From Myxococcus landrumus (GTDB lineage Bacteria; Myxococcota; Myxococcia; Myxococcales; Myxococcaceae), in the NCBI RefSeq assembly GCF_017301635.1, contig NZ_CP071091.1, positions 1,083,001 through 1,147,000 of the forward strand: DNA of 64,000 nt. The letters are read 5' to 3'. A program made the position numbers and the translations under genes. The notes below the pieces were generated by a model, which saw nothing but the letters and a program-made list of their open reading frames with translations, was not told where the DNA came from and searched no databases. Each line of letters starts with the position of its first letter. Position 1 is the first letter of the stretch. Positions 34,844-44,766 of this stretch are shown in pieces.

Positions 34844-35788
34844 GTGAAAGTCCTGGTGACGGGTGGAGCGGGCTTCATCGGCTCGCACGTGTGCGATGAG
34901 TTCCTGGTAGCAGGGCATGAGGTCATCGCGCTGGATGACCTGTCCAGCGGCAAGCGGGAGAACCTGGACCCTCGCGTGCGGTTGGCGGTGCATGACATCC
35001 GCAGCCGCGAGGCGGCGGAGCTCATCAAGTCGGAGAAGCCTCAGGTCGTCTGCCACCTGGCCGCGCAGATGGATGTGCGCCGCAGCGTGGAGGACCCCAG
35101 CTTCGACGCGGATGTGAACATCCGCGGCATGCTCAATCTGCTGGAGGCTTCGCGGGTCTCCGGGGTGAAGAAGGTCATCTTCAGCTCCACCGGCGGCGCC
35201 ATCTACGGCGAGCAGGACGTCTTCCCCGCGCCGGAGTCCCACGCGACGCGGCCGGTGTCGCCGTATGGCGCCTCCAAGGCGGCCGGTGAGCTGTACCTGG
35301 GCTACTACCGGGCGCAGTACGGCCTGCCGTACGTGGCGCTGCGCTACGCCAACGTGTACGGCCCCCGTCAGAACCCGCACGGCGAAGCGGGCGTGGTGGC
35401 CATCTTCTGCCAGCGCCTGCTCTCCGGGCAGGGCTGCACCATCTACGGCGAGGGCAAGCAGACCCGCGACTTCGTCTTCGGGCCCGACGTGGCCCGGGCC
35501 AACCGCCTGGCGTTCGAGAAGGACTACGTGGGCGCCATCAACATCGGCACGGGTGTGGAGACGGACATCAACCGCCTCTATGCGCTCCTGGCCGAGGCGG
35601 CGGGCTCCACGGCCCCCGCGGCCCATGCCCCCGGCAAGCCGGGTGAGCAGCTCCGTTCGTGCATCGACAACTCGCTCGCGAAGAAGGTGCTCGGGTGGGA
35701 GCCCGGCGCCGACCTGCGCGAGGGGGCCCGCCGCACCCTGGCCTACTTCCGCCAGAAGCAGGGCTCTCCAGAGCGAGCCCACGGCTAG
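34844..35788 (+). CDS. NAD-dependent epimerase, UDP-glucose 4-epimerase-like
   Basis: 314 residues, extended SDR. The GTG start (MKVLVTGGAGFIGS) has GGGGAG eight bases before it. The motifs are TGGAGFIGSH, HLAAQMDVRRS, SSTGGAIYGE, the catalytic YGASKAAGE and RYANVYGPRQNP. This fits GalE-type 4-epimerases of the short bacterial kind. It lies 70 bases after another SDR enzyme, so the pair probably supplies sugars for surface glycans. The exact substrate (UDP-glucose or UDP-GlcNAc) cannot be fixed from sequence here. Confidence 0.92.
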   Translation: MKVLVTGGAGFIGSHVCDEFLVAGHEVIALDDLSSGKRENLDPRVRLAVHDIRSREAAELIKSEKPQVVCHLAAQMDVRRSVEDPSFDADVNIRGMLNLLEASRVSGVKKVIFSSTGGAIYGEQDVFPAPESHATRPVSPYGASKAAGELYLGYYRAQYGLPYVALRYANVYGPRQNPHGEAGVVAIFCQRLLSGQGCTIYGEGKQTRDFVFGPDVARANRLAFEKDYVGAINIGTGVETDINRLYALLAEAAGSTAPAAHAPGKPGEQLRSCIDNSLAKKVLGWEPGADLREGARRTLAYFRQKQGSPERAHG

Positions 35789-36016
35789 GGCTCACTGGCC
35801 GGGCGGAGGGCAGGGGAGTCCGGGAGGGAACACCCTCTCGGGCGGGGACTTCGAGGCCCCTCGACCTGTCGCGGCCGCGCGCCTCCCCTGGGAGCATGAT
35901 GGTTGGGGAACAATGGGGCTCCCCTGGTGGGTTGCTCGTCTGAAGGGCGTTCGCGCGTAGATTTTCGCGCGGTTCGATGTTAGTCACGCCCGCTTCTTCC
36001 GACGAGCGCCCCGAAC

Positions 36017-37828
36017 ATGCCGGCTGAAAACGCGCACATCCGCAACTTCTGCATCATCGCCCATATCGACCACGGAAAGTCGACGCTCGCTGATCGTCTC
36101 CTCGACAAGACGGGGACATTGAGCAAGCGCGAGGCGCAGGCCCAGTTCCTCGACAACATGGACATCGAGCGCGAACGGGGCATCACCATCAAGGCCCAGT
36201 CCGTGCGGATGAACTACACCGCGAAGGACGGCAAGCAGTACGTCCTCAACCTCATTGATACGCCGGGACACGTCGACTTCGCCTACGAGGTGAGCCGCAG
36301 CCTCGCCGCGTGCGAGGGCTGCCTCCTGGTGGTGGACGCGTCGCAGGGCGTGGAGGCGCAGACGCTGGCCAACGTCTACATGGCGCTGGACCACAACCTG
36401 GAGATCATCCCGGTCATCAACAAGATCGACCTGCCCAGCGCGGACGTGGAGCGCACGCGCGGGGAGATCGAAGACGTCATCGGCATCGACGCGTCGGTGG
36501 CGGTGCCGGCCTCCGCGAAGGAAGGCATCGGCATCCACGAGATTCTCGAGTCGGTGGTGGCCCGTGTGCCGCCGCCGAAAGGCGAGCCGAGCGCGCCGCT
36601 CAAGGCCCTCATCTTCGACTCCTGGTACGACAACTACCGGGGCGTGGTGACGCTGGTGCGCGTGCTCGAGGGCACGCTCAAGCTCAAGCAGAAGATCAAG
36701 CTCTGGAGCAACAACAAGGTCTTCGAGGTCCAGGAACTGGGCGTGTTCAGCCCGTTCTCCCGCCCGGTGCAGCAGCTCATGGCGGGCGAAGTGGGCGTGC
36801 TCGTCGCCAACATCAAGGAGCTCCAGGACGCCAAGGTCGGTGACACCGTCACCGAAGAGGCCCGGCCCACGGAGACGCCGTTCCCCGGCTTCCAGGAAGT
36901 CAAGCCGATGGTGTTCTCCGGCATCTTCCCGGTGGAGTCGGACCAGTACGAGAACCTGCGTGACGCGCTGGCGAAGCTGAAGCTCAACGACGCCGCCTTC
37001 ACCTACGAGCCCGAGTCCTCCACGGCGCTCGGCTTCGGCTTCCGGTGCGGCTACCTGGGCCTGCTGCACATGGAGATCGTCCAGGAGCGCCTGGAGCGCG
37101 AGTACAACCTGGACCTCATCACCACCGCGCCCAGCGTGGTGTACCGGATCACCACCAGCAAGGGCGAGACGCAGCTGGTGGACAACCCGGCCAAGCTGCC
37201 GCCGGTGCAGACCATCGAGAAGTTCGAGGAGCCGGTCCTCACCTGTCACATCCACGTCCCCAATGACCACCTGGGCGCCATCCTGAAGCTGTGCCAGGAG
37301 CGCCGCGGTGTGCAGAAGGACATGAAGTACCTGGGCAGCAGCGGGCAGCGCGTGCAGGTGACGTACGAGATGCCGCTGGCCGAGGTCGTCTTCGACTTCT
37401 TCGACAAGCTCAAGAGCGTGTCGCGCGGCTACGCGAGCCTCGACTACGAGCTGTCTGGCTACCAGGAGGCGGACCTGGCGCGCCTGGACATCCTCATCAA
37501 CGGGGACCCGGTGGACGCGCTGAGCGTCATCGTGCACCGCGAGCGCGCCTACCTGCGCGGCCGCGAGGTGTGCCAGAAGCTGAAGGAAGTCATTCCCAAG
37601 CAGATGTACGAGGTGGCCATCCAGGCGGCCATCGGCGCGAAGATCATCTCGCGTGAGACCATCTCCGCGATTCGCAAGAACGTGCTCGCCAAGTGCTACG
37701 GCGGCGATATCAGCCGCAAGCGCAAGCTCCTCGAGAAGCAGAAGGAGGGCAAGAAGCGCATGAAGCAGGTGGGTACGGTGGAGATTCCGCAGGAGGCATT
37801 CCTCGCGGTCCTCAAGACGGAGCAGTAG
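36017..37828 (+). CDS. lepA: Elongation factor 4 (LepA)
   Basis: 603 residues, the usual length. It is a translational GTPase that acts on stalled or mistranslocated ribosomes. The GTPase motifs are [37 protein letters not shown] and NKIDLPSAD. The LepA-specific C-terminal domain ends with [20 protein letters not shown] and a Lys/Arg-rich tail. Only three bases separate it from lepB, an arrangement conserved in many bacteria. About 230 bases upstream are non-coding and hold its promoter. Confidence 0.98.
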   Translation: MPAENAHIRNFCIIAHIDHGKSTLADRLLDKTGTLSKREAQAQFLDNMDIERERGITIKAQSVRMNYTAKDGKQYVLNLIDTPGHVDFAYEVSRSLAACEGCLLVVDASQGVEAQTLANVYMALDHNLEIIPVINKIDLPSADVERTRGEIEDVIGIDASVAVPASAKEGIGIHEILESVVARVPPPKGEPSAPLKALIFDSWYDNYRGVVTLVRVLEGTLKLKQKIKLWSNNKVFEVQELGVFSPFSRPVQQLMAGEVGVLVANIKELQDAKVGDTVTEEARPTETPFPGFQEVKPMVFSGIFPVESDQYENLRDALAKLKLNDAAFTYEPESSTALGFGFRCGYLGLLHMEIVQERLEREYNLDLITTAPSVVYRITTSKGETQLVDNPAKLPPVQTIEKFEEPVLTCHIHVPNDHLGAILKLCQERRGVQKDMKYLGSSGQRVQVTYEMPLAEVVFDFFDKLKSVSRGYASLDYELSGYQEADLARLDILINGDPVDALSVIVHRERAYLRGREVCQKLKEVIPKQMYEVAIQAAIGAKIISRETISAIRKNVLAKCYGGDISRKRKLLEKQKEGKKRMKQVGTVEIPQEAFLAVLKTEQ

Positions 37829-37831
37829 CCC

Positions 37832-39088
37832 ATGAACGCTGCCAGTCCTTCCGCTACCCCTCCCGCGAAGCTGGCGACTGCGATGGCGGCCCGGCGCACC
37901 CCTGAACAGGTGCGCGCGCGCCGTGCGCTCCTGTGGCGGGAGATGCTCACCAGCCTGTGGGCCCCGCTGTGCATCGTCGCCATCGTGATGTTCCCGTACA
38001 CGCTGCTCATCGAGTACGTGCCCACCGCGGCGTCGTGGGCACAGCCCGCGATGAAGGGGCTGGGGCTGCTGATGGTGGCGTACTTCGTCGCGCTGCTGGT
38101 CTGGCGCAACGCCTCCCCTCGGGAGAAGAAGCTGCGCCGGCTGCGGCACGAGGCGCACGAGCTCATCGCCGAGAACCAGCGCATCCTCCAGAAGCCCCAG
38201 GTGCACGAGCGGCTCGCCGCGTCCGTGACGGAGCAGATCACCGAGCAGGCGCTCAAGGTGGAGGCGGCCTCGGCGCAGGGTGACGCGGACGTGCTGGTGA
38301 AGGAGGTGAGGGCGCTGGAGTCGCTCACCGCGCAGCACCTGGGCGCGTTCCGCAAGGAGTCCGCCGCCGACTTCGTGGGCGGCTTCGTGAAGATGCTGCT
38401 GGTGGCGCTGGTGTTCCGCACCTTCATCGTGGAGCCCTACCGCATCCCCTCGGGCTCCATGCTGCCCACGCTGCAGATTGGGGATCAGGTCTTCATCAAC
38501 AAGTTCCTCTACGGCGTGCGCGTCCCGTTCGCCAACGTCGTGCCGTTCGTCATCGTCCGCCCGCCGGCGCGCGGCGACGTCATCGTCTTCAACAACCCCG
38601 TCAACGAGGCCACCGACTACATCAAGCGCGTGGTGGGCGTGCCCGGCGACACGGTGGAGATGATTGACGGCGTGGTCTACATCAACGGCCAGGCGCAGCA
38701 GCGCGAGCTCGTCAACGGCGAGTACGTCGTCCACAACGTCACGGACGACGGGCGGTGGTTCGACCAGCAAGAGGCGCTCTACCAGGAGAACCTCGGCGGC
38801 GTGCCGCACAACGTGCTCCAGACGCCCGCCCGGATGCCCCATCGGGAGGGGCCCTACGTGGTGCCCGAGGGCCATGTCTTCGTCATGGGCGACAACCGCG
38901 ACAACAGCTCCGACAGCCGCCACGGCCTGGGCGTCACCGGCTACGGCACGACGGAGTTCGTGCCCTATGGCCACATCAAGGGCAAGGCGATGGTCGTGTG
39001 GCTGTCGCTGGGCTACCACGGCCTCCTGCATGGGCTGTTTGGTGGCACGGGCCTGCGGGTGGACCGCTTCTTCGAGCCGGTTCGCTGA
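37832..39088 (+). CDS. lepB: Signal peptidase I
   Basis: 418 residues, longer than most. Three hydrophobic segments (about 42-62, 72-92 and 185-205) precede the catalytic domain. The nucleophile serine is in YRIPSGSMLPTLQIGDQVF, the general-base lysine in TDYIKRVVGVPGDTVEM, and the box GHVFVMGDNRDNSSDSR is present. It cleaves signal peptides of exported proteins at the periplasmic face of the inner membrane. The insert of ~100 residues between helices two and three (charged, helical, HEAHELIAENQRILQKP) is unusual. Coupled to lepA. Confidence 0.97.
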   Translation: MNAASPSATPPAKLATAMAARRTPEQVRARRALLWREMLTSLWAPLCIVAIVMFPYTLLIEYVPTAASWAQPAMKGLGLLMVAYFVALLVWRNASPREKKLRRLRHEAHELIAENQRILQKPQVHERLAASVTEQITEQALKVEAASAQGDADVLVKEVRALESLTAQHLGAFRKESAADFVGGFVKMLLVALVFRTFIVEPYRIPSGSMLPTLQIGDQVFINKFLYGVRVPFANVVPFVIVRPPARGDVIVFNNPVNEATDYIKRVVGVPGDTVEMIDGVVYINGQAQQRELVNGEYVVHNVTDDGRWFDQQEALYQENLGGVPHNVLQTPARMPHREGPYVVPEGHVFVMGDNRDNSSDSRHGLGVTGYGTTEFVPYGHIKGKAMVVWLSLGYHGLLHGLFGGTGLRVDRFFEPVR

Positions 39089-39173
39089 CTCACACCCAGC
39101 GGGCAGGCGGCCCGGATGATCTGCGACGGTGCTTGACGCGCCGGACCGCCCGGGGTACGCGGCGGCCCCGGCC

Positions 39174-40067
39174 ATGAGACACCTCCTTGGAATCGAAGGC
39201 TGGCGCCGGGACGAGCTCGAAGCGGTGCTCGACAGGGCGCGTGCGCACCTGCCCGGTGGTCCAGACACCACCCACCTCCTGCGCGGCAAGGTGGTCGCCA
39301 ACCTCTTCTTCGAGGACTCGACCCGGACGCGCACTTCGTTCCACATGGCCGCTCGCGGCCTGGGCGCGGGTGTCCTCGACTGGAGCCCTTCCGGCTCGTC
39401 CACCTCGAAAGGGGAGACGCTGCTGGATACCGCACGCAACATCGAGGCGACGGGGCCGGTGGCCATCGTCATGCGCCACCGCTCGTCGGGTGCGCCTCAC
39501 CTGGTGGCGAAGCACGTGCGGTGTGTCGTCATCAACGCCGGTGACGGCACGCACGAGCACCCCTCGCAGGCCCTCCTGGATGCCTTCACCCTGCGGCAGC
39601 GCTGGGGCAGCCTGGACGGCCGCACGGTGCTCATCGTCGGAGACATCCTCCACAGCCGCGTGGCCCGCTCGAACCTCTGGTGCCTGAAGGCGCTGGGCGC
39701 CCGGGTCATCGTCTGCGGTCCTCCCACGCTCGTTCCACCGGGGCTGGAGGCGCTGGGCGCGGAAGTGACGCACAACCTGGACGCGGTGCTCCCGCAGGCG
39801 GATGCAGTGATGTGCCTGCGCCTCCAGCTTGAGCGCATGAGCGAGGCCTTCCTTCCTTCCACGCGGGAGTACTCGCGGCTGTTCGGGCTCACGACGGCCC
39901 GCGAAGAGCGGATGAAGGCGGGAGCGCTGGTGATGCACCCGGGCCCCATCAACCGGGGGCTGGAGCTGGCGCCCGCAGTGGCGGACGGGGCTCGCAGCGT
40001 CATCCTGGAGCAGGTGTCCAACGGCGTCGCCGTGCGGCGGGCCATCCTCGAGGTGTGCACGTCATGA
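39174..40067 (+). CDS. pyrB: Aspartate carbamoyltransferase catalytic chain
   Basis: 297 residues from MRHLLGIEGW. It condenses carbamoyl phosphate with aspartate in pyrimidine synthesis. The carbamoyl-phosphate loop FFEDSTRTRTSF, the 80s-loop SSTSKGETLLDTARN, HPSQALLDAFTL, and MHPGPINRGLEL near the end are diagnostic. A GTG 15 codons upstream is possible; the ATG gives the normal N-terminus. Its stop overlaps the pyrC start (ATGA). No pyrI regulatory chain is present, as in the trimeric class and in complexes with PyrC. Confidence 0.96.
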   Translation: MRHLLGIEGWRRDELEAVLDRARAHLPGGPDTTHLLRGKVVANLFFEDSTRTRTSFHMAARGLGAGVLDWSPSGSSTSKGETLLDTARNIEATGPVAIVMRHRSSGAPHLVAKHVRCVVINAGDGTHEHPSQALLDAFTLRQRWGSLDGRTVLIVGDILHSRVARSNLWCLKALGARVIVCGPPTLVPPGLEALGAEVTHNLDAVLPQADAVMCLRLQLERMSEAFLPSTREYSRLFGLTTAREERMKAGALVMHPGPINRGLELAPAVADGARSVILEQVSNGVAVRRAILEVCTS

Positions 40068-41368
40068 GCGCCACGGTCCTTTTCCGAAGAGGCCGCGTCA
40101 TCGACCCGCGCAACGGTGTCGACGGAGTGCGGGACGTCCTCGTGCGCGACGGCAAGGTGGCCGAGGTCTCCGACACGCCGCTGCCCGTGCCTCCGGGCGC
40201 GGAGGTGGTGGAGGCCGCGGGCCGCTGGGTGCTGCCGGGCTTCATCGACCTGCATGTGCACCTGCGCGAGCCCGGCGAGGAGGGCAAGGAGACGGTCCTC
40301 ACCGGCTGTCGCGCCGCCGTGGCGGGTGGCTTCACCGCCGTGGTCGCCATGCCCAACACCAAGGTGGTCAACGACAGCGGGCTCGTCACGGAGCTGGTGC
40401 TGTCGAGGGCCCGCGCGGCCAACCTCTGCCACGTGTATCCCGCGGGGGCCATCACCAAGGGCCTCAAGGGCGAGGAGCTGGCGGAGACGGGCGAGCTGGT
40501 GTCCTCGGGCTGCGTCGCCATCACCGACGACGGGCGCCCGGTGATGAACGCGGCGCTCATGCGGCGCGCGCTCCAGTACGCGACGATGTTCGGCGTGCCC
40601 GTCATGGTCCATGAGGAGGACCTGACGCTGTCCGCCGGCGGTGCCATGCACGAGGGCTCGGTCTCCACGCGCCTGGGCCTGCGGGGCATCCCCGCCTCGG
40701 CGGAGGTGGCGATGGTGGCGCGCGACCTGGTGCTCCTGGAGGAGACGAAGGGCCGGCTGCACATCGCCCACGTGTCGTGCGAGGGCAGCGTGCGCCTGAT
40801 TCGCGAGGCGAAGCGCCGGGGCCTGTTCGTCACGGCCGAGGCGACGCCCCACCACGTCATCCTGGATGACCGGGCGGTGGGCGACTACGACACGCACGCG
40901 AAGATGGCGCCGCCCCTGCGCGCGGACCGGGACGTGGAGGCGCTGCGCGAGGCGCTGGTGGATGGCACCATCGACGCCATCGCCACCGACCACGCGCCCC
41001 ACGGCGTTTTGGACAAGCAGGTGGAGTTCGAGAAGGGCATCAACGGGATTGTCGGGCTGGAGACGGCCCTGGGGCTCACGCTGGAGCTGGTGCATGCGGG
41101 ACTGCTCGACGCGAAGCGCGCGGTGGAGCTCCTGACGCACGGTCCGGCGAAGGCGTTCGGCCTGCCGGGCGGCCACCTGGCCCCCGGGGCTCCGGCGGAC
41201 ATCACCGTGGTGGACCCCTTGGAGGAGTGGACGGTGGATGCCCACCGGTTCTATTCCCGCAGCCGGAATACGCCCTTCCATGGCCGTAAGCAGAAGGGCC
41301 GCGTGGTGCAGACCTGGGTTTCTGGCCGGAAGGTGTACGCCGACGGTCAGGTGAAGGAGTCGCGGTGA
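40064..41368 (+). CDS. pyrC: Dihydroorotase
   Basis: 434 residues, type I dihydroorotase. It closes the pyrimidine ring precursor. The metal-binding motif [10 protein letters not shown], then [21 protein letters not shown] and the catalytic IATDHAPHG are present. No obvious loss of metal ligands is seen, so it should be active rather than a pyrC-like pseudo-enzyme. Its ATG overlaps the pyrB stop, and its stop overlaps the carA start (TGATG), making a tightly coupled pyr operon. Confidence 0.96.
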   Translation: MSATVLFRRGRVIDPRNGVDGVRDVLVRDGKVAEVSDTPLPVPPGAEVVEAAGRWVLPGFIDLHVHLREPGEEGKETVLTGCRAAVAGGFTAVVAMPNTKVVNDSGLVTELVLSRARAANLCHVYPAGAITKGLKGEELAETGELVSSGCVAITDDGRPVMNAALMRRALQYATMFGVPVMVHEEDLTLSAGGAMHEGSVSTRLGLRGIPASAEVAMVARDLVLLEETKGRLHIAHVSCEGSVRLIREAKRRGLFVTAEATPHHVILDDRAVGDYDTHAKMAPPLRADRDVEALREALVDGTIDAIATDHAPHGVLDKQVEFEKGINGIVGLETALGLTLELVHAGLLDAKRAVELLTHGPAKAFGLPGGHLAPGAPADITVVDPLEEWTVDAHRFYSRSRNTPFHGRKQKGRVVQTWVSGRKVYADGQVKESR

Positions 41369-42489
41369 TGACGAAGCGGGCAGTGCTCGCCCTGGCGGAT
41401 GGCACCACCTTCGAGGGCCGTGCCTTTGGCGCGGTCGGCGAGACGGTGGGTGAGGTGGTCTTCAACACGTCCATGTTCGGCTACCAGGAGATCCTCACGG
41501 ACCCCTCGTACGTCGGGCAGATTGTCACCATGACGTACCCGGAGATGGGCAACGTCGGGGCGACACCCGAGGACGAAGAGGCGGGCAAGCCGCACGCGGT
41601 GGGCATGGTGGTGCGCGCCCTCGCCAGCCAGCCGTCCAACTGGCGCGCGACGGAGTCGCTGGACGCGTACCTCAAGCGCCACAACGTCGCGGGCATCGAG
41701 GGATTGGACACCCGCCGCCTCGTGCGCCACCTGCGCACCCATGGCGCGCAGATGGGCGTCATCTCCAGCGAGGGCCTGTCCGCGGCCGCGCTGACGGAGC
41801 GCGCCCGGTCTGCCCACGGCATGGAGGGCCTGGACCTGGCCACCGGCGTGTCGACGAAGACGCCGTACGTCTTCGACATGCCCTCGCCGGACGTGTTCTC
41901 CGGCCAGAGCGCCCAGCCCCTGACCAACCCGCGCTTCGAGGTCGTGGCCTATGACTACGGCCTCAAGAAGTCGATGCTCCACTTCCTCGTGGACGTGGGC
42001 TGCCGCGTGACGGTGGTTCCGGCGACCACCACCGCGGACGAGGTGCTCGCCCGCAAGCCCCACGGCGTCTTCCTGGCCAACGGCCCCGGAGACCCGGCGG
42101 CGGTGAAGGGCGCGGACCGGACCGTGGCGGCCCTCCTGGGCAAGGTGCCCGTGTTCGGCATCTGCCTGGGCCACCAGATCATGGCGCTGGCCCTGGGCGG
42201 CCGGACGTACAAGATGAAGTTTGGCCACCGGGGCGGAAACCAGCCCGTCAAGGACCTCACCACGGGCAAGGTGGAAATCACCGCGCAGAACCACGGCTTC
42301 GCCGTGGACGACGCCAGCCTCAAGGGCAAGGCCGTCGTCACGCACATCAACCTCAATGACGGCACGGTGGAGGGCCTGGCCGTCCCGGACGCGCGGGCCT
42401 TCAGCGTGCAGTACCACCCCGAGGCCTCTCCCGGCCCTCATGACGCACGCTATCTCTTTGGCCGCTTCGCGAAGCTGATGGCGGGGTAG
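41368..42489 (+). CDS. carA: Carbamoyl-phosphate synthase small subunit
   Basis: 373 residues. It hydrolyses glutamine and passes ammonia to CarB, giving carbamoyl phosphate for pyrimidines and arginine. The N-terminal domain starts [17 protein letters not shown]. The class I amidotransferase domain shows [16 protein letters not shown] (nucleophile Cys) and [15 protein letters not shown] (His and Glu). CarB is not in the window. The ATG at 41368 overlaps the pyrC stop by one base. Confidence 0.97.
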   Translation: MTKRAVLALADGTTFEGRAFGAVGETVGEVVFNTSMFGYQEILTDPSYVGQIVTMTYPEMGNVGATPEDEEAGKPHAVGMVVRALASQPSNWRATESLDAYLKRHNVAGIEGLDTRRLVRHLRTHGAQMGVISSEGLSAAALTERARSAHGMEGLDLATGVSTKTPYVFDMPSPDVFSGQSAQPLTNPRFEVVAYDYGLKKSMLHFLVDVGCRVTVVPATTTADEVLARKPHGVFLANGPGDPAAVKGADRTVAALLGKVPVFGICLGHQIMALALGGRTYKMKFGHRGGNQPVKDLTTGKVEITAQNHGFAVDDASLKGKAVVTHINLNDGTVEGLAVPDARAFSVQYHPEASPGPHDARYLFGRFAKLMAG

Positions 42490-42504
42490 AATAGCCTTCC
42501 CCCT

Positions 42505-43170
42505 ATGGATTCCCCGCTGTCACCGCTCTCCTACCAGCCGTACCTGGACCAGCTCATCGCCTTCGGCAGCGTGGAGTCGCGGAAGGCGGACCTGCTCGAA
42601 GCCAAGGCGGAGTACTTCCGCCTGACGGGCGAGGTCTTCGAGGACGACAAGCTCTTCGAGCTGCGCATGGCGTCGTTCCTCGACTTCTACCTCTACGACC
42701 GCGTCTCGCCGCTGACGAGCAAGACGCCGGCCGCGGAGTTCTACGAGCACCGCCTGGCGAACGCTCCCCCCGAGGAGTCCAACGCCTTCCGCAGCTTCAC
42801 GGAGACGGTCCACGGCCTCTTCGAGGTCCGCAAGCTGGGCAAGGGCCTGGTCCGGCTGCGGGAGCTGTACTCGGGCAAGGACTTCGACGTGACGGAGCGG
42901 CGCCACATCGCCGGCCTGGAGACGGGCGACATCCTGGAGGCCCGCCTCATCCCCTTCGGCGGGCACCTGCTGTTCTCCTCCGCGTTCTGCTACCACCCCA
43001 AGGTGGCGGTGAAGCCCATCAAGGCGGAGGTCAAGCGCCGCAAGAAGAAGGAGCCGCAGCGCGCGCCCAACGAGCTCGTGTGGGAGTGCGCGCGCCGGGC
43101 TCTCAACATGGACCGCTACCGCCAGCTCGCCGTCGAGAAGATCTACGACTTCGAGCAGAAGGTGCTCTGA
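42505..43170 (+). CDS. Conserved hypothetical protein, end of pyr operon
   Basis: 221 residues, starting 16 bases after carA. The sequence is soluble, largely helical in its first half (DQLIAFGSVESRKADLLEAK, then FEDDKLFELRMASFLDFYL), with a beta-rich middle (LETGDILEARLIPFGGHLLF) and a basic segment (EVKRRKKKEPQR). I recognise no catalytic motif. It is probably co-transcribed with pyrB-pyrC-carA, but nothing in it shows a pyrimidine role. It converges on the pyruvate kinase gene. Confidence 0.85.
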   Translation: MDSPLSPLSYQPYLDQLIAFGSVESRKADLLEAKAEYFRLTGEVFEDDKLFELRMASFLDFYLYDRVSPLTSKTPAAEFYEHRLANAPPEESNAFRSFTETVHGLFEVRKLGKGLVRLRELYSGKDFDVTERRHIAGLETGDILEARLIPFGGHLLFSSAFCYHPKVAVKPIKAEVKRRKKKEPQRAPNELVWECARRALNMDRYRQLAVEKIYDFEQKVL

Positions 43171-43188
43171 CGAAGCCGTCCACCGCGC

Positions 43189-44589
43189 TCACACGCGGTG
43201 GATGCTCATCAGGTTGGTGTTGCCCGGCACGTTGAGTGGCACGCCCGCCACCACGATGACGGGCGTCCCCTCCGGGCACAGGCTCTCGCGCAGGCACAGC
43301 TTGCGCACCTGGTTCAGCATGGCGTCCGTGGACTTCACCCGCGTCACCAGGTGCCCCGTCACGCCCCAGTAGAGGGCCATGCGCTGAATCGAGGCCTCGT
43401 TCGGCGTCAGCGCGATGATGCGCGCGTTGGGGCGGAACTCGGAGATGAGGCGCGCGGTGTGGCCGCTCTCCGTGTACGCGACAATCGTCTGGATGCCGAG
43501 CTGGTCCGCCGCCGCCACGGCCGCCGCGGCGACGCCGGTGCCCAGGTCCTCGGAGCGCTCGAAGGGGGAGTGGTGCTGGTGCCGCGTCACGCCGCGCTCC
43601 GTCTCCTCGACGATGCGCGCCATGGTGGCCGCTGCGTCGATGGGGTAGCGCCCCGCGGCCGTCTCACCGGACAGCATCACCGCGTCGGCGCCGTCCAGAA
43701 TCGCGTTGGCCACGTCGGACACCTCCGCGCGGGTGGGGCGCGGGTTGGTCACCATGCTCTCCAGCATCTCCGTGGCGACGATGACCAGGCCCCCCATCTG
43801 GTTCACCACTCGCACCATGCGCTTCTGGATGGCGGGGAGCTGCTCGAGCGGCATCTCCACGCCCAAATCTCCCCGCGCCACCATGATGCCGTCCGCGGCG
43901 CGGGCGATGGCCTCCAGCTGGTCCACCGCCTGCGGCTTCTCAATCTTGGCGATGAGGGGCGTCTTGTTCTTCGCCACGTGCTTGCGCGCGCGGTGGATGT
44001 CCTCGGCCGTGCGCACGAAGGACAGCGCCACGTAGTCCACGCCCACGTCCTGGCCGAACGCCAGGTCCGCCTCGTCCTTCGACGTAATCGTGGGCACGGA
44101 CATGGGAGAACCCGGGAGGTTCAGTCCCTTGTGGTCCTTGAGCAGACCTCCAACCTCCACCTCGCAGAAGACGTCCTGGCCGGACACCTTGCGCACGCGC
44201 AGGCGCACCCGGCCGTCATCCAGGAGGATGGCGTCGCGGGCCTTCACGTCCTTCGTCAGCGACTTGATGGGCGTGGGGATGAGGGTGCCGTGTCCCATGA
44301 CCGAACGGGTGGTCACCGTCACCAGCTCGCCTGCCTTCACCGCGAGTTGTCCACCGTCGAACTTCCCCAGGCGAATCTTGGGGCCCTGGATATCCTGGAG
44401 GATGGCCACGGGCAGCTTCAGCCGCCTGGCCGCTTTCCGGATGAGGGCCACGCGCTGCCGGTGCTCGTCGTGCGTGCCGTGAGAGAAGTTCAGCCGCGCC
44501 ACGTTCATCCCCGCGCGGATGAGGCCCTCGATGACCTCCAGCGAGCTCGAAGCGGGCCCCAGGGTGCAGATGATCTTCGCCTTGCGCAT
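43189..44589 (-). CDS. pyk: Pyruvate kinase
   Basis: 466 residues, the usual length of bacterial pyruvate kinase without a C-terminal extension. The motifs are KIICTLGPASSS, NFSHGTHDEHRQ, DIQGPKIRLG, IAKIEKPQAVDQLEAIA (catalytic Lys) and MVARGDLGVEMP. It makes ATP and pyruvate from PEP at the end of glycolysis. The start MRKAKII is preferred, with AGGA about nine bases upstream; an ATG four codons earlier is possible. A 22-base hairpin (43180-43201) overlaps its 3' end and may act as a weak terminator. Confidence 0.97.
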   Translation of the reverse strand: MRKAKIICTLGPASSSLEVIEGLIRAGMNVARLNFSHGTHDEHRQRVALIRKAARRLKLPVAILQDIQGPKIRLGKFDGGQLAVKAGELVTVTTRSVMGHGTLIPTPIKSLTKDVKARDAILLDDGRVRLRVRKVSGQDVFCEVEVGGLLKDHKGLNLPGSPMSVPTITSKDEADLAFGQDVGVDYVALSFVRTAEDIHRARKHVAKNKTPLIAKIEKPQAVDQLEAIARAADGIMVARGDLGVEMPLEQLPAIQKRMVRVVNQMGGLVIVATEMLESMVTNPRPTRAEVSDVANAILDGADAVMLSGETAAGRYPIDAAATMARIVEETERGVTRHQHHSPFERSEDLGTGVAAAAVAAADQLGIQTIVAYTESGHTARLISEFRPNARIIALTPNEASIQRMALYWGVTGHLVTRVKSTDAMLNQVRKLCLRESLCPEGTPVIVVAGVPLNVPGNTNLMSIHRV

Positions 44590-44623
44590 ATGCGCGCGCA
44601 TCCTAGGCGGCTCGGCCCATGGC

Positions 44624-44652
44624 TTGACAGTTCCGGGCCCAGGGGACTTACT
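44624..44652 (+). promoter_or_regulatory. Putative promoter of a small RNA
   Basis: A perfect TTGACA (44624-44629) on the plus strand is followed after 17 bases by CTTACT (44647-44652), or after 19 by TACTCT. It points away from the pyruvate kinase gene and into a 75-base stretch that ends in a strong terminator, with no protein gene in that direction. Confidence 0.45.
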
Positions 44653-44659
44653 CTGGCCT

Positions 44660-44740
44660 CAGGCGTGGTGCTCACCCTTCGGGGCAGGCCCCCGCGAGAA
44701 AAAGCCCGGCATCCCTGGGAGGGGGGCCGGGCTTTTTCGT
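44660..44740 (+). ncRNA. Candidate small RNA with intrinsic terminator
   Basis: Between the TTGACA element and the terminator hairpin lie about 40 bases with no start codon followed by a usable frame on the plus strand. A transcript of roughly 80 bases would end in the hairpin and T-tract at 44699-44737. The alternative is that the hairpin only ends the minus-strand DUF151 gene and the TTGACA is chance. No known RNA family is recognised. Confidence 0.35.
44699..44737. terminator. Strong bidirectional intrinsic terminator
   Basis: AAAAAGCCCGGC (44699-44710) and GCCGGGCTTTTT (44726-44737) form a perfect 12-base stem whose A- and T-runs give a poly-U tail in either direction. It is the best intrinsic terminator in the window. 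It would end transcription of the minus-strand DUF151 gene (stop at 44767) and of any plus-strand transcript from 44624. Confidence 0.85.
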
Positions 44741-44766
44741 TTCCACCGCCTGATGGGCCTCGGGGC

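Noticed and set aside
35984..39472. A 1162-codon open frame on the minus strand
   Set aside because: It is antisense to lepA, lepB and part of pyrB, which have full family motifs. Its His/Arg/Asp-rich composition is the usual product of reading GC-rich genes backwards.
43180..43201. Perfect 8-base hairpin at the end of pyruvate kinase as a terminator
   Set aside because: It lies partly inside the last codons of the gene and has no T-tract, so I mention it only under the gene.
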